Shown here: one piece after another, positions 23,170 to 37,930 of the stretch
How the letters are laid out: every line of letters begins with the position of its first letter
How positions within the stretch are numbered: position 1 is the first letter of the stretch
Source: Haemonchus contortus
Lineage: Eukaryota > Nematoda > Chromadorea > Rhabditida > Trichostrongylidae
DNA: 64,000 nucleotides
Direction of reading: 5' to 3'
Assembly (NCBI GenBank): GCA_000469685.2
Contig: LS997563.1
Location: forward strand, 32,111,968-32,175,967
The notes under the pieces: generated by a model
What the model was told of the DNA's origin: nothing
What the model saw: the letters and a program-made list of their open reading frames with translations, nothing else
Database searches by the model: none
Position numbers and translations under genes: made by a program

Positions 23170-26100
23170 GCTCTTATAACTCAGCAGTTCTCTCTGGGAT
23201 TTCTGTCTTGTTAGTGCAATACTGAATAGAATTTCCCAAGTTCATATTGATGACGAGTATTTCTACTGATCTGATTTCCTTTGTCGAGCTTATCACTCAG
23301 ATTTCTTCTCAAAGACCAAAATTGGAGTGAATTTTTTTCATGCTTTCTATCTTCACACTGCTTTTCTCGTTGAATTTGTATTTATGCGTGTTACTTACAG
23401 AAATTGTGGCTTGACCGGTTCTCATTCTTCTTTTTCATTATGTTGTATAGAGCGAATTCATTTTTCGAATGAATTTATTCACAGAAATAACGGAGTTGTT
23501 ATGTGCACTTGTCGGCGACATCAAATAGGTCAGCACTAGCGATCAGTCAACAAACCATGAAAGGGGCTTCCACGATGCGACCGATTATCACAAAGGTGGT
23601 GGTGGTGGTGATAAGGGGATTAACCAGCTACTGCTGTGAGAAAAAGCGCGACCGCTGCCGAACCTCGGCGCATCGGCCGGATTGATTGCTACTTGCTCCC
23701 ATTTCTTCGAATCTTTCTCAAGTACTATTGTATACCGTGTTTATCGGGGTGTTGTCGTGTTGTCCAAGTAGTATCGGTCTCATAATCGGGTGCCTAATCA
23801 CGCAACAGTACTTGAATGACGCAATCGCCACTCTATAATAGAGTTGAGCCGCTAACACTTCACTCCCATCCCGTTGTCAAGACAAGATCTCGTAGTAGTG
23901 ATAGAATCCACCGCCCTCCAACAGTCCGTGCGAAGTAACTGGCTAAAGATAGTCTGTTTTCATAGTTCTATTTTACAGTGATTGATCACCCGGACAATGA
24001 GCTACAGTATTCCCCGGTTTGTCCCCATAAATGTCGCAACCCAATCATTTGATTATCAACTTTACTACAAACTCACTATTGCCATCTCACGACTTCTGAA
24101 TGATGTTCGAAGATCTGTTTACAATGTCATCTATTCCAGATCAACATCTTGGGGTGAAATGGCACTTCCCGTTTGCTCCCTTCGAACTATATCCATACAT
24201 CAGCGAAGGTTAAGTTGATAACGATAGTGAGCTGAGGTGTTCCGGCAACTTGTTGTTGAGCTCCCTACACGGCCTAACCAGGCAGGGCCCAGGCTTCGCT
24301 CAGAAATTCGATGAAATGTCAATCATAAATAAAAATCTGCTTTGATTGAAGATTCTTTCAACATTGCTAGAAATAGCGATAAGATCTTCAGATGCTTCTG
24401 CGCTAATTAATCTTTTAAGAGATTTGAGATCAATAGACAATAAAGCCCATTCTGCTAGCAGCCAATCGGCCCGTTGGCTGATGTTCAATGACTGATGGAA
24501 TCCCTTACCCGTTAGACTTTCAGGAAACGATACAGTTACAGAGCTGGTGGGATTCTGTGGACCATTTGGGTACTGGTTAGGTATTTCGTAAGAAAAACTC
24601 CCCCAGCTCTCCGTCAGAGAGAACGGCGATCTTCAGTTCAAAGACGGTAAGGCGCTGTTCATGCCACTTGGGCTTGTTCTGAGGACCACTTTGGACTGAA
24701 CTTAGCAACCATTGAGCCTAGAGTTTTCTAGGGCAACGGATCTTCTATCCCTTGGTTTCAGTTCGACCTGAATTTGCTTCAACATCCCTTCAAACCGGTC
24801 GTATCGATGAAGATACGACGGGAACAGAACTTTGATCCAAGCACATGCATGAGGTGCTCCGAGATAAGATTAAATTTTTTCAAAACACGATTGCGGGCTA
24901 TTTATGTCCGGATGTTTTGCCAAGTTACCGTACTACTATTACTTTCACATTACTAAATAAATTGTGAACATACAACGACGCAAACATTTAGACAACGGTC
25001 GTATCGGCGGAGCGCATCATAATTTGATTAAATCGTGATTATATCAGCTGTTCAGTGGACCGTAAGAAAACGGGCAAAGGATACCCCGAAAAGAGAAGAA
25101 ATGTGTACGGTCCTATCGTATAAGGTGCATCGTATAACGATATATTTAGGGATGTTTTTAGACGATCCTGACAAAGCTCAAGTTTTTGCTGATGAAACTC
25201 AGTGAAACGTTCGACACGTAGGCCATCGCCTGTTCACCTCACGGCAGACACGAGGGCAATCTGCTGCTTGCCTGTGTTTTCGAGCTCTGTTTTGCGCATT
25301 TAGTCCTGTTCCCATACAGCTTCATAACAGCCCTTTCAGTACTCCTCCTTCTTCTATTATGGTTCTGCTTGGATCAGCATTTATCACTTATCACTTCCCA
25401 TTACTATTGTAATGTTAATTCCTCATAGGCTTTAAATAGAGTCAATCGAAGTACTTTTTCTGTAGAAACGTCTGTAATCATGTGGCATCGAGATCAACAT
25501 ATTTCACCTTTTTTGTGCCATAAATTCTTTTATTTATGGCACATAAAGGCCCTACCACAAAGCTTCCACTAGGTTGGACCACCACGGACATGCTCAACTT
25601 TTGAAGCAGCTCATCACCTAAGAAAGTATGTTTTTCTTTATCAGGATTAGTCAAGGAGGTTGACCTCTCATTTGGATTTCAAGACAATAACCCAGGTTAG
25701 GGGATGTTTGGTTTCGGCAGTGCCCCTAGACCCACTTCATACTACCACTTTGGTCGTTTTTCGTCATTCCCACTTTGAACATTTCCTCCGACACCACCTG
25801 AGTTTTCACGGCTGATTTTTCCCATAAAATATCAAGCTTCAGGTTTTTCTAGACAATCGACATCTACCTACCTACTGACAACTTCCTTGAATACCAGCGC
25901 ACTTCGATCCCTACTTTTCTAGCGATTTATTACTTTGTTACGTTTAGAAATTGTGTATTTAATCAATATCTTTGTCCCAGAACTAATCAAGAGGATCTGC
26001 AACGACTGAATGGGTATTCGAACCACTTGGCTTCAAACGTTGGTACTTGTGTTTGATTCTCCCACAAGGGGGGGGGGTCTGTTGATCCGATTTCGGAAGT

Positions 26101-29100
26101 ATTTCTCGCTGAGCGATACGATGTGATTAGTCGGGACTGTCATCGCTAGTTAGCGTCAGTCAGCGTAATCGAAAGAACGAGCCACCAATTCAAATGTACA
26201 ACAACGAAAAGGATGAAAAAAGGTCAACTTCTGGGTAATCTGGAAAATGCGTAGCATCAGCTCGATTATGTTATCACCGTGGGTATTCCAGCTCCGAGCA
26301 ACCAAATCATGGGACGCATCACGCCCGTTGTAATGATTTATTATCGAATCACTGTAGTCTCTGATACGGTACATGCACGCGGGCAACAACTCTCAGTTGA
26401 CACAATGATGATGATCAAAATGACAGGACGCCTTGGCCGACTATCTCAACCATCCTTCATGCGGGGAGTACTGTGGCTTTGATTTGCTCGTCTCGATCTC
26501 TGGTTTTCTCCCGAGTTTCAAGTGTGAGAGAAAAGACCGCAAAGCACCGATATAAGCTGATCTAATGGTGGTGCTTTTGTCGGCAACTGTTCATGGCTTA
26601 TCCAGACCGAAACGTTGCTCAAAGGGCACATCTTATTAGAGCAATTTGTCAGGCGACGAAAGAGGTGTAACAGCAGCGAGTGCCAGAAAGAGGGCGCGTT
26701 TACGACAAGGCGATGGAAAGAGGAACCAGAATTGAGTGATGTAAAAGAGGTGTGGTGGGTGCTTGAAGGTGATGGTGAAAAACTCAGAAACACTGGTTGC
26801 GGGGAGGGGACCATTTTTTTTTATTTGACGACTACATGGTTCAGCTGCCAGTTTTTTGTTGGCGTTCAAGCTTCGGAGGAAGTACGGAACTAATCCATCA
26901 TTTTAGCTTGCTAGATGAGTCACACTGCTCTTCGGAAGAGTCACATCTCGCGAATCAAAGGCGGCAAGCTGTAAATCTGTCGTGGAGTAGGTTGTCGCCT
27001 ATGCAGGTGTAGAACGATCGTTTTATGAGCACTCATCGCACGTTTCTCAAAGACATCCGCCTTAGCAACTGACAACACCTGAGCTAGAACCACCGTAATC
27101 TGTTTTGGTCCTGACTGTCCTGGCCATAAGCTTCTGTTCAGCTCAAAGCTTATTGCTAAGGCGAACGAAAGGTCATAGGGGCCAATAAATCATCTACAAT
27201 CCTCCAGCTTGGCCAGCGTTTTGCTCATTTTCCGCTCTTCAAGGTCTTGCAAGTAAACACACGCAGAACTATATCAACAGTCGAACTTTTCGAATCCTAC
27301 CGTCATTCTCCACAATAACGACTCGCTGCCGGAATGGCTTGAATCGGAAATTTCCATGGAGGAACACCTCGTCACGTTTGTTTGGTTCTCTTCAGCACTC
27401 TATAGCCTCAAATTAGGTCAAGCCATAAACTTGCAGACCATCTCTCTGCAACTTTGCAAGCCTCAATCACAGTCAGGAAGTGGCACACTTGCTTGAGCTT
27501 GCACTATCGGCTTGACCTTTTTTCTCTGCCTGTGGAAATTTAGCGCGGAGGTAGTGAAAACACTAATCTGCCCTTATCTCCAGTATTCACGCTCATTTCA
27601 CCGAGTGAAAAGCCCCCAAAACTTTTGAGTTTTGGTCCTCTCAAAAAATAAAGGACGCCTTCTGAACAAACGTCGTTGTAATGCTCAAAAATCACCTAGA
27701 ACGATTAAGACGTCCCATAGCATTCTGAACGGATCTGAATTTTGGCAAGATGGAAATGAATTGATGAAGATCTTGTTTTCTAGGACGTTCTCGAAACAAC
27801 AATCAGAGAAACAAAGGACTTCCAGGTAATCAAGGAAAATAGAAAGACGAACGAGAATCCAAAAAGTCTCCTTTGCATGGCGTGTGGTCCCAAACACCAT
27901 AGTTCAGAGGAACTGTTGCCCTTGAATTTGTAGAAAGGATTCCCTAAACCTTCGTATCCAACGAATCAGTTGGCGCCTCTCCCATTGAACTACGTATGCT
28001 ATGAATATCCAGCGATGATGTGGATTTCGAGATGACAAAACTCCACCCCATATCGATGGAAATCCATATTGAAGAAAACGGAAGCATTTCCGTGAAATTG
28101 AAAACCAGCAGGCGAAGAGGCCGCCGAGAAGAGCTACTGTATCTGAAGAACAAAGCTATCGCAGAGTAACGCGTAGGAATGGAAACTGCGCATTGCCTGT
28201 ACATAGAACCTAGTACATCGAATTACCATTTAAGTAATTATTTATTATCAAACCTCCTGGTTCTGTATAAATAAAAGTATTGGGTGATTCGATTGGCAAT
28301 TGATAAGACTATTAATACATTACTGCTGTTGTACCACAATGTGCCAGTCTATGTCTTTGACCTCCGCTTCCTAAAAGTACTGTCATTCCTTTCCGAAACA
28401 ATCCTAACGAACATACTTGTACATCTAGGAATTAACTGGAACTTTTGTTGAAGGAACCAATTTCAATCGGAGAAGTGCAGTTTTTGATCAACCATGGCCC
28501 TATCGATAGCAATCAATAATTGAAATTAGCCCTAGAATCAAACGGGAAAAAACAGCTCCCTAGTCAGTATCGAATCTTATGCCTCGTCTCATAACTTTAT
28601 CGGCGCTATTCATATTTTTATAGAAAAAATCGTTATTTTTATGGTAGCAATGTAAACTGTAAGGAATTGTAAAGTGAATGGCAAAACATAGACGCCTGGC
28701 GACGCTGGTGGAGACGTCACGTCTCGTTTGTAAAGATCGGCATGATAACGTCGGTCAAATTATGCCAACATAATCACGTCAAGGAAGTTTGGGGCCCAGA
28801 TAGGAGCATTGCGGAGGTTTCTTTTGAAACCTCATCGAAAGTTCTACTTCATTTCGTGCCATTATCACAAAGCTCTCCAGAAAACGAATACGTCCTCAGA
28901 ACGCCAGCCAAAAGAGCAGCTTCAAACTTTCAATAATTCGTCGATCGGTCTCCACTCATACCGAGAGGCACCTTTACTCCTTCCCGTGTGAGACCACATA
29001 ATTCATGCTATTGCTGACAATATTTTAGTATTTACTGCGAGGCTTTTTTTACAGGTGGTGGATATGATAATCCGCCCACGGGAGTGCTGTCGTTCACTAT

Positions 29101-32100
29101 AGAATCATAAGAATTGTCAGTTTTATTGTAGCTTATTTGTTATATAAACAAAGTTAGCTTTTCATCGCTCAAACTCCTTAACTCAAACTCCAAAAAAACG
29201 CTTCTTTGTAGAATATTGTTTGCTTAACATCTGATTAGATTAGCGGCAGAGTTCGATGGCACATAAATCACCTTCTTGCGCAACGCTCAGATTGCAATGC
29301 TAACAGTCATCATCAAATACTTATATGATAGCGTATCTCCTAATTCAAGCACCGACATATCCTCTACGACGACACCGTTCAAAAGGGAAATCATGAATTG
29401 AGCTCATTGGTATTTATATTTCAGTTACTATGCTACTCCATCTTCTGAACATTAAATCTTCTGCTGTAATCTACTGACCTCACTTACCATGTTACACCCT
29501 TCAATTTTTATTTCTAGGGGGTGGAGAAGCGCACAGTATACCTCTTAGAAAACATGCCCCTTCTTCTTTGTTCTTTCCTCGGTGTTAATCTCGCAGCGTC
29601 AAAAAATCCACTGATCTGGTGTATTGTCTTTTTTCTTCTATGAACAGATATGAACAGATTGTCGATATCGTATTTTGAGCAAGAGTTTGTAATAAGACTA
29701 ACACAAGGGCTCTGCACTGAAAAACTTTTATCAAATGCTGGGAAGCAACTGCATTACGGAAAACCCCTCCATATACCTCCCTTTATCTTCTGACCGCAGG
29801 CAAGTAAAAGCAGACTGAAAACCGCGAGGCAAATGTCCCAAGGAACAAAATGCCCCGAATCGTTCCTCCCGCCATGAAGGTATAAGGATAGAGGATGTGG
29901 CTGGAAATCAGGCGGTACGTTTCAATCGATTCGTCCAGAAATTTCGCTAAAATCAGTAAACTTTTTCTACGGTGTAGCAAATACGCTCGTTGAGGAGGAA
30001 TAGGTGAATCAATAAGTGAATAAATATCAAATAATACAAAGATTTGTTCGAGGAGCTTGTCTATGGAATGATGCTCCGATAAGCTCGTGCAGTTAATATC
30101 ACGCTCAAATCGACTACATGATGTGTTCTACCGATCCCCCTGCTATCTCGTGCCCTAGCTCAACGTACACTGTCACACTGGCTAATTCAGTAGAAAAGGG
30201 ATGTCTCGTGGAGTACAAAACAGGATATTATTATATGTTGTTATTTCTTGGTCCTTAGAACCACCATCACCAACACACGTTCCCGCTTGAAAACCATCAG
30301 CCAAACACGCAATCAGCTCAGCGATTGTCCTCTGCACCATGTGTGGCTCCTTTATTTAAAGACACAGCTTATCGCACACAATGCCCTTGTGAACAGCTTC
30401 ATCAAAGCGTGTGGATCAAAAAAAAAATTTATTTCAAAATTGCAGAACAATTAGGCAATGAAAATATTGAAAAGTCACTATAATGAACTTAAGTTTGAAA
30501 GGATCTACTTGTTCAGAATGTGAATAAAACCTTTCAAAACGTGCCATGAAAAATGTTAGGAACCGCAAATAGAGCAACAAGGCCACAGCCAGCTGACGTA
30601 GGCGTCGACGAAACCTCGACAAATTCAAAACGAACTCACTGAAAAAAATGTACAAATGAGTAATCGGCGATATCGGAATGCAAATTTCCGGAAATTTTTG
30701 GGTTGACACCACTGATGTCAGTCTATATGTACTGGTAGGTGATTTAGAACTCATACAAAAAAATAAAATAGTGAATTAAATATTCGCAGAAATAGGTATA
30801 TTCAAAGCATTAGTGATATAAAAAATAGTTAAATTTGCACTCGGCATGGACGAGCTCCCTCAGGAATGGTGAAGGTATGCTCTGGTGTTTATCGAGTCCA
30901 AGTTGAAACCCTGGTTAGCTCAGGGTCTCAGCTCCTATACAGGGCTTCTACTTGAAAACCTTTTCACTTAAGAAACTTGGTTCCGTAGAGATTCGATTGA
31001 GATCTGAGCGATAGAGGACTCTGCGAGCAACGGCAGCTGCACTTGTCATCTCTTCATAATAATAATTTGAATTTTTAAGTATCAAATGGTGTATTTAAAA
31101 ATTTAGGTTTGCAAGGTTTTTTCAGGTCTTTTATTCGCCTGTCACCGTAGTGCTTCAATTTCGTATACGTTACTCGGCACTAGTGATGTTCTGACTGATT
31201 TCCTTTGAATTCCCCTGGTACGTTAGACTCTACAAGAGGGCCGATCCGGGATAGAACACAGCATTACACAGTAACTTATTGCCAACAGTGTAATCTGTTG
31301 GCTCACATAAATGCTTCGAATGAGAATAGAGCCGTGGTGTGTTATCGACAAGCAAAAACATCGTGCGCGATGGATCATAAAGCAATTATATGAGGAGCTA
31401 TGACAGTAAACTAGTGCTTACATATGCATCTGGATAGCTATAAAACTGGTAGGCTCAGTTCGGACCGTTTTAAAACTCATCGGAGACTCTCAAAATTGAG
31501 CTACCAACCTAACAACGTATATTTGGGCCTGAGATGAGCACCTAGACCGAAAGTCACTTGGCGTCAAAGTGTCTAGTTCAAACCGTGAGCCCGGCTGTCA
31601 GTCGTTCGCAGCCACGTGGTAGCCAATGTAGGTACGGTAGGCGGCCCTCCGCCACCCACAAATTAATGTCACATCTTGCGGTGGCAATATATTCAGTAAC
31701 GATTTGTCTACACTGCTCGAAACTGAGCTCGTTCGAACCAAGTACAGATTCGACCATAGTGCGGACTTCTGCTGAAAGGGGATTCCATAGTACAAAATGT
31801 AGTGTCCCCTGAAGCGATTCACAATGAATAGGACAAACAGTAGCGGCAGAAACAGATGCAGTCAGCCCCCGCATATGGCAGAACCAAGCCAGGGAGCAGT
31901 TGTTGTAGACCGAATCCTATCTTTCACTTCCCCCTTCAGATATGCTCTCTCCTCTGAATCCACAAAGTTTCACTGAGTGGAGTAGATGGTTCCTAAAAGT
32001 TGGCACAGGAAGAGGTCTAGCATGATTGGCAATCGAAGATGAGCAGAGCTTAGCTGAATTAGCTTGCTTGAAAGCATTTAAAACATGGGCCGATACTGGT

Positions 32101-34880
32101 GCTTGAAATAAACTTCAGATTCATGACGGCTTGGCTCTTCTTAGATAAAGGAACGGTAGTAAACATATTCGCAGTATACAACCAGTGAACTATTTCACGG
32201 CGACTCTTCAGTTGGCTTGTACTTCTACCTGATGGTGATGGCGACTGAAAATTACGCAGACCAGAAAAAGGAGTAAGCCCGTTCGTTATGTACAAGCTTT
32301 CATTATTTCAGTCTCGGGAAGTTTCGAGCCAATCCAATCAACATACTTTCGAAGTTCACAGAAGTCATGGCTTCTCACGTGGGAGTCCTCATTTGCAGCT
32401 AAAACCTCGCACCTCCGTGGCATCCCCTTGTGGTCGCCCGGAGAGGTTCCAGGCATTGAACTGCTGAGACAATCCAGACTTCCTCAACTCCACACAGTCG
32501 TTCTGTTTCTTAGAGTGAAGGAACACCTGGTTGGTCTGAGCAGATGAGGTTCCTCTAGCTTGTACACTCGTTCCACGTAACTTATAGGTGAATCCTCGCA
32601 TCATTAACCTTTACGCCAGCAGGGCAGATAACTTAGTTGGAATGGGGGTTACGAAGTAATTCGGGTAAAGAAAGGGTGGGTTAGGGAAGGGAGTTAGTGG
32701 AGGGAGGAGGGTTTAAACCCGAGTCAAATAAACGGGCGGTTGCGGACCTGCCGCTGTTTTGTGGGAGGGCTTCGACCACCCGAAACACATTATTCATAAC
32801 CCCTTGAGCAGAGCCGTCCTCGCATATGAACTGATAGTATTTGACATGAAAGGAAGACAACTCGGCACTCTTCTGATTTTCGGTTGCAAGTCAGTGTGAC
32901 CATCTTTCAGGTACTCTTCAAAGAAGCTGATTTCTTGTAACTAGCCTATTGAAGTCTTCGATTTCCCAAACAAACCACACGGGTTTCATACGTACTGCTC
33001 GATGAAAGTTTTCTATTGCTATGCTGAACAGCCATTGTGAAAATCTGTTTGGTTATGAGCTGCTGCGCAGATATGGATTCGATCGGAAAACTATTCCGTG
33101 TGCGTTTCCGATATAACTTCGTCCACGAATAGTGTCACTTAATCCGTTTGTATGTTGGCGAAAGGGAGCCACTTGTCCGTCACGCTACCCTAAAGTCGGA
33201 TGTTCTTAGCATGGCTGCTCGGTGACTCACAATCAGACCTCAGCACGTGCCCTCTTTTATTCTCTATAGAGCGGTTGCTGGAGCAGTAGTGACATTCCTT
33301 GCCCGAAGTCATCGTTTGGGAGAGTGAAGGGCCGTCATGTTTCAAAAGCATGAAAACTTTAGGTACAGTGGGCGTATCCGTTAAGGTCCGCAGAGGGAAG
33401 TGACCTTACCCCACAGGGCGTCGCGCAAGTTTAAACGTAGTAATATGATATCATTGAGATACCCGCGCTTAAAACTTTAAAATTCGGGGAGTTAGGAGTG
33501 CCGGTTTTTATAACACATTGTTTGAATGATGGCATTTTCTTTTGAACGTCTCTACAAATATTCATTAAATGAAGCCGTGTTGTGGCAGTGTCCAGATCTG
33601 TTGACTTTAGCAGGATTTTCTCTTCTTTATATCTTATAGCGATGAGACAGCGGAATTTCGAAGTGTAATTGTGATTGTTGCGGCTTAGAGTTGTGAAATT
33701 GCAGTTAGTTGTAATTGCAGTTGTAAAGGCAGAATTTCGAACTCCTGAGTGTTCAGAGACCTGCATCTGAAGATCAGTGAAAGGAAAGAGAAGGAAAGGT
33801 ACGACCGTTTTGCACGTTTGTGGCCGGTTTTCCTTGATTGGACTCAAGGTGAGGGCTGTCCTCCAGAGTTTGCGGGGCACCGATACTTCATAAGTGCCCG
33901 CAAAAAAAAACGGAAGAGGTAACCCTCTCAGTCGCTCTAGGTCGGTCCTTACGGAAGGCCAAAGAAAGATTGAAGAAATTCTTGATAGCCGACCAGCTAT
34001 GATGACACGATCATACTGAACCTCAGGACAGATACGAACACTACGAATAATATATCAGAACACGCCATGTAATGGAAAGGTAGGACATTTGCTGCATCTT
34101 GATCGGAGGGGACCGCGCCGCAGCCGACAATACGAGCATTGGAGTCGTCCCCAAATCGCCAAAGGGAAACAAAACACTCTTATACCCGTTTCTGCTTAAC
34201 TGTGTGATACGTACTTATCCCATTTTTCGGAATTGGACAAACTCCTCCAACCATCTCGGAAACTGCCACAGATGAGATTCTCGTATCAAGAATCTCATGA
34301 TCTTGCCCAGTATGTGGGCAGTCCAAACAGTATATAATTTCATTCTAGTCTGGTTTCCATTCACTCTTACTCTGTTTTTTTCATACCTGCGTCTGTCCAC
34401 TACCAGAAATCTTGAAGACACGACGAAGAAAATTTTTGAAACCCAACTGGAACGAATTCTGACTAAGAAACATAGCACACGAGAAAAAAAAGTTTAGAAA
34501 GTGCGTAATGATGGTACAAAAATTGTCTCCATCGTATACTACACCAGAAGGAGCCATGTTGAATGGCGTAGAGGCTGCAACATCCATAATGAAGCATATA
34601 CATATTTTAAAAAATCCAAACAGCTGTGGCCGTTCGGGCCCTCGACCCAGAGCGATAGTGGAAGCAATTCGGCATTTTTTTCGATAGGTGTCGCCAGCTC
34701 CATACACAATGTCAACTGCACAAAACTAAATTCTCTTCATAAAAGCGCTTCAATACCCCTTTCCTTGGTCCTCGGCTCGTCAACCCTATCTTGAGTAGTA
34801 TTGGAATTCTTCTACCTAGCGTTCCCGCCTTTACAACACTATTCGGCAACAACACTTAACGTCGCCAAAATGACCGCCAC
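23170..34880. other. Long gene-poor stretch
   Basis: I find no gene with splice support here. A hairpin at 25514-25543 has a 12-bp stem (TGTGCCATAAAT with its complement) and is too short for a microRNA precursor. Open frames near 31205-31393 (several Cys), 31578-31874 and 33431-33880 (149 codons) are longer than average but match no family I recognise and have no clear splice sites. They may be relics of transposable elements. No canonical AATAAA was found within 500 bases after the forkhead stop. Confidence 0.35.
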
Positions 34881-34890
34881 TTTGTATATA

Positions 34891-35719
34891 TTGGGTTGTC
34901 CAAAAAATCCTGCGCTTGGACACTTGGAATTTGAGGATCGCTAGCTATTCGAAAGCGGATGGCGTCCAATTTTGATCTACGGTAAGGTAAATCACACCTA
35001 GCGGGTATTGCGAAATTCTATAAAAAAGCTTCTTCTCTCACGGAAAAACAGTTATGGATCCTACAATTCCGAGTATCCTTCGACCCATCGTGTGTTATGA
35101 ATTCCTACAAGGACATTCTGCAAAAAAAGCAGCTAATAACATCTGCGCTGCATTCAAGAAAAATGTGGTACACCATTCCACTGTCTGTCGCTGGTATCAC
35201 CGCTTCGAGTCCGGAGATATTTATATCGAAGGACAGGAACGTCCTGGACGGAATTGTGATGGGATGCTCTACTACGAATATCCGGAAAGTGGCACTACTG
35301 TGACGGCGACGACGTACTCTAACCAGCTACAGAAGGTAGCCGATGCAATCCTTCACAAGAATCCAAAACGACTGGAAACCTATCTCCTGCACGACAACGC
35401 TCGCCCCCACAGGGCAACGATGACGCGGCAGAAATTTCAGGAGCTAGGTCGGGAAGTACTACCTCATTTACCGTACTCTCCTGATCTGGCCCCTTCCGAC
35501 TATTACTTGTTCCGAACCGTGATGCGGCACCTACGAGATAAGAATTTCGATAATCAGGAGCAACTCAAAACGGAAGTGGGCCACTTCTTCAGCACGCAAT
35601 CCGCTGATTTCTGAAAAAGTGGGATCGACAAACCGCCAGATTGAACTTGTTTTTCATTGCAAAAAAAACGATATTAAAATTTGTGTTGTTATTGTCGCAT
35701 TATTTTCTGGACAACCCAA
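34891..35719 (+). mobile_element. Internally deleted mariner (Tc1/mariner) element
   Basis: The 5' end TTGGGTTGTCCAAAAAAT and the 3' end TTTTCTGGACAACCCAA are terminal inverted repeats, flanked on both sides by TA, the mariner target site (34889-34890 and 35720-35721). The 829-base length is well short of the roughly 1.3 kb of intact mariners. The missing part lies inside the transposase, so the element cannot move on its own but could be mobilised by a related transposase. Confidence 0.85.
35054..35614 (+). pseudogene. Mariner transposase, internally deleted
   Basis: Intact mariner transposase binds the terminal repeats through an N-terminal helix-turn-helix and cuts with a DD34D triad. Residues 1-66 keep the N-terminal region, with CRWYHRFESGD typical of mariner. 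After about residue 66 the middle of the protein is missing, including the first catalytic aspartate. The reading then resumes with LLHDNARPH, which carries the second aspartate, and YSPDLAPSDYYLF, which carries the third. A premature TGA replaces a codon near the C terminus. The 186-codon frame is open across the deletion junction, which suggests a clean internal deletion rather than gradual decay. Confidence 0.85.
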
Positions 35720-35721
35720 TA

Positions 35722-37490
35722 CTTGCCATATATATGTACAGGTTACTACACCCACTCCATAAAAGCAGAAAGACGCAGTCTGTAACAGAGGTTGCCTGAT
35801 TTCCGATACACTCCTCAAAATAAATGATAAAGTGTTCGTCGTTCGTCAATCCCTTTTTTACTTGGATGGGTCCCCGTGAGTGATGGTGTGATCGCCATGC
35901 GATGCATTACAACACATGCATGGTCCGGGGATCGTGTTCTGGATGAATACTTCTACACTTCAATGTCGGTTGTATATTATCAGACTAAGTTTTGAGGATA
36001 AAAACGCTGATACGTGCATCGGCAATGCAGGCCTTTGCATAGGGCACATACGCTCGAAGGGGGGGGGGCTGTAGTAGAATCAACAAGGACATTCCTTGGC
36101 TTTATTTACTAAATTATTTTTAATGCCCAGCCACTGATCCCGATGCCCTTTTCAGATAAATAGTAGCTTTTTTATAACATTCGACCGAGCGTGTGGTCAT
36201 CCGATGTGTCCATGTTGCTCCAAGTTCAGAGCAGCTAATGGAAATAAAAAACTTTGTTTGTGGTTTGAATACTGCTGCTCCTGGAACAATCTATCGAACG
36301 GTTTTCGGAAGAGGAAGCTCACCCAAATAACCTTTGAACTTCGATGTTCAGATTAAGATATCTCATTTGCTCACATTCCTTCCGATTAATTTCACCGAAG
36401 CATTGAAACTTCTGTTCAACCAAGGTTTCCAGGGGGGGGGGACGATCAAATCGTGCGCGCGCGGCAAACTGCGCGGCGGAGTACATACCTATTTTGACGG
36501 CTTCAGCGCCTATTATTTGGGCCCGATTTCGAAGTACAGTAGAATAGTAGGATCAGCTGACCTTACCAATCTACCCTACTTCAGATTTGGGCCCTAGTGA
36601 TAAACGGCGCAGTCGTCCGACTTCGCCACGAACTTCGCCGCGCGAGCCCTCGGACGCACGACTTGACACACAGCGGTTTCCTAGCGATAAACGATACATT
36701 TCGAAAATGCTGCTCAGGCACATTCGAACTAGTTACAGTCTTTTAAGCAAAAATGCAAAGTTTTTCGTGAAGCGGTGCACTTGTAAGCAAGAAAGGACAG
36801 GATGTCGTATGGAAGAAAACAGAATGAGACATATATTTTTAAAGACTTGAGAATATTCACCAAGGCACGCGATTTCGACCGAAATTTCGAAAGTTCTATG
36901 TAATTCAATGTGGAAAGGATATGGAAAAACGATTCTGGCAATAGAAAAAAACTAGCCAGCTGATTAGCATCCCGATTCGATTCTGGCAATATTGGATCTC
37001 CGAAGTTTCCTTGTTGGGCTAGCGCATTGCTCTTGACCTCAGACGGTTTGGTGTTGAGTCACGTACACATTTAGAAGGGCGCCGGACTCTAACTATGTTG
37101 GCATTGCAAAAATGATGAAAAATGATGTAAGCAGTCGAAATTCACTTCTTTTCAGATCATCATTACTTAAGCTTTGTTAATGCCGCATGACAGGTAGGAT
37201 TGGATGGATGCATCAAACAGATATGAAATTTGGTCGCCACCACTCAAACCAGCAATTAAGAAGAGGGTCTTACGATCATTCTTCAGATGAACGTATGTGG
37301 TTATGGCTTGCTGTTTTGATTCGGCAAACTCCAGCTAATTTCAGATAGGAAAAGCGATGAATGAACTTCGCTCGATGAATACGCATTCCTCATTGCTAGC
37401 AGGGAGCCTGGCTAATCTACTAGCAGGAAGGTGATTTCGCTATATTATTCCTTTTTTCGGAGCGAGAAAGCTAGGTTAAGTCGTCATCCC
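35722..37490. other. Intergenic with possible SINE fragment
   Basis: Around 35880-36060 the phrase GAGGATAAAAACGCTGATACGTGCATCGGC, broken by changes, resembles the SINE body at 12484-12777, so a decayed SINE piece is likely. Long G runs occur near 36058 and 36433. No gene is supported. Confidence 0.3.
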
Positions 37491-37493
37491 TTA

Positions 37494-37930
37494 GCTGCAT
37501 GCACTCCTTCGAGTGTATTCAACAGCCTTGGTGGTGATCGCCCTTTGGTTGGCATTTCACCGTTGCACATTTGCTCCGCTCCCCGCTGCTGACATTTTTC
37601 GGCGAAAGATCCACCTAAGCATTGTTTCACGTTGGCTGTCTTGTATCTGCTCAGCGCTCCCGAGGTAGAGTGGAGCATAGGTCGAATATATCTGCGATAG
37701 TCCGCAGATCGTTTAAATTCGTGTAAAGACGAATGAGTTACAATAAAGCCGGTTCATATCACCATTGAATGAGAAAAATGAATCTAGTGAGAGTGAAAGC
37801 TATACAGTGAAATGGAAAACACTCACCAAATTATATCGAAAAAGGATTTCACATCGACATTCTGTCACACAACCGCGTGGTTGCCTTCTTTTTCTCCACA
37901 TTATTTCCGCATTAAGTGACGATCCATCAG
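37494..37930 (+). pseudogene. Decayed inverted copy of the exon at 57843-58061
   Basis: Bases 37494-37676 align with the minus-strand exon at 58061-57843 over most of its length (shared stretches include CTTCGAGTGTATTC against CTCGAGTGTATTC, and AGCGCTCC followed by GAGGTAGAG). The frame is broken by several stops and indels. The alignment resumes at about 37896 with CTCCACATTATTT, matching the exon's end, so roughly 219 bases were inserted between the two parts. The copy lies just outside the left arm of the palindrome and its intact partner lies just outside the right arm, in inverted orientation. Confidence 0.6.

Noticed and set aside
25514..25543. Perfect 12-bp hairpin as a microRNA precursor
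   Set aside because: The whole hairpin is only 30 bases, too short for a precursor.
33431..33880. 149-codon open frame on the minus strand
   Set aside because: No recognisable domain, no splice sites, and a composition like translated AT-rich DNA. Kept only as a note in the gene-poor stretch.
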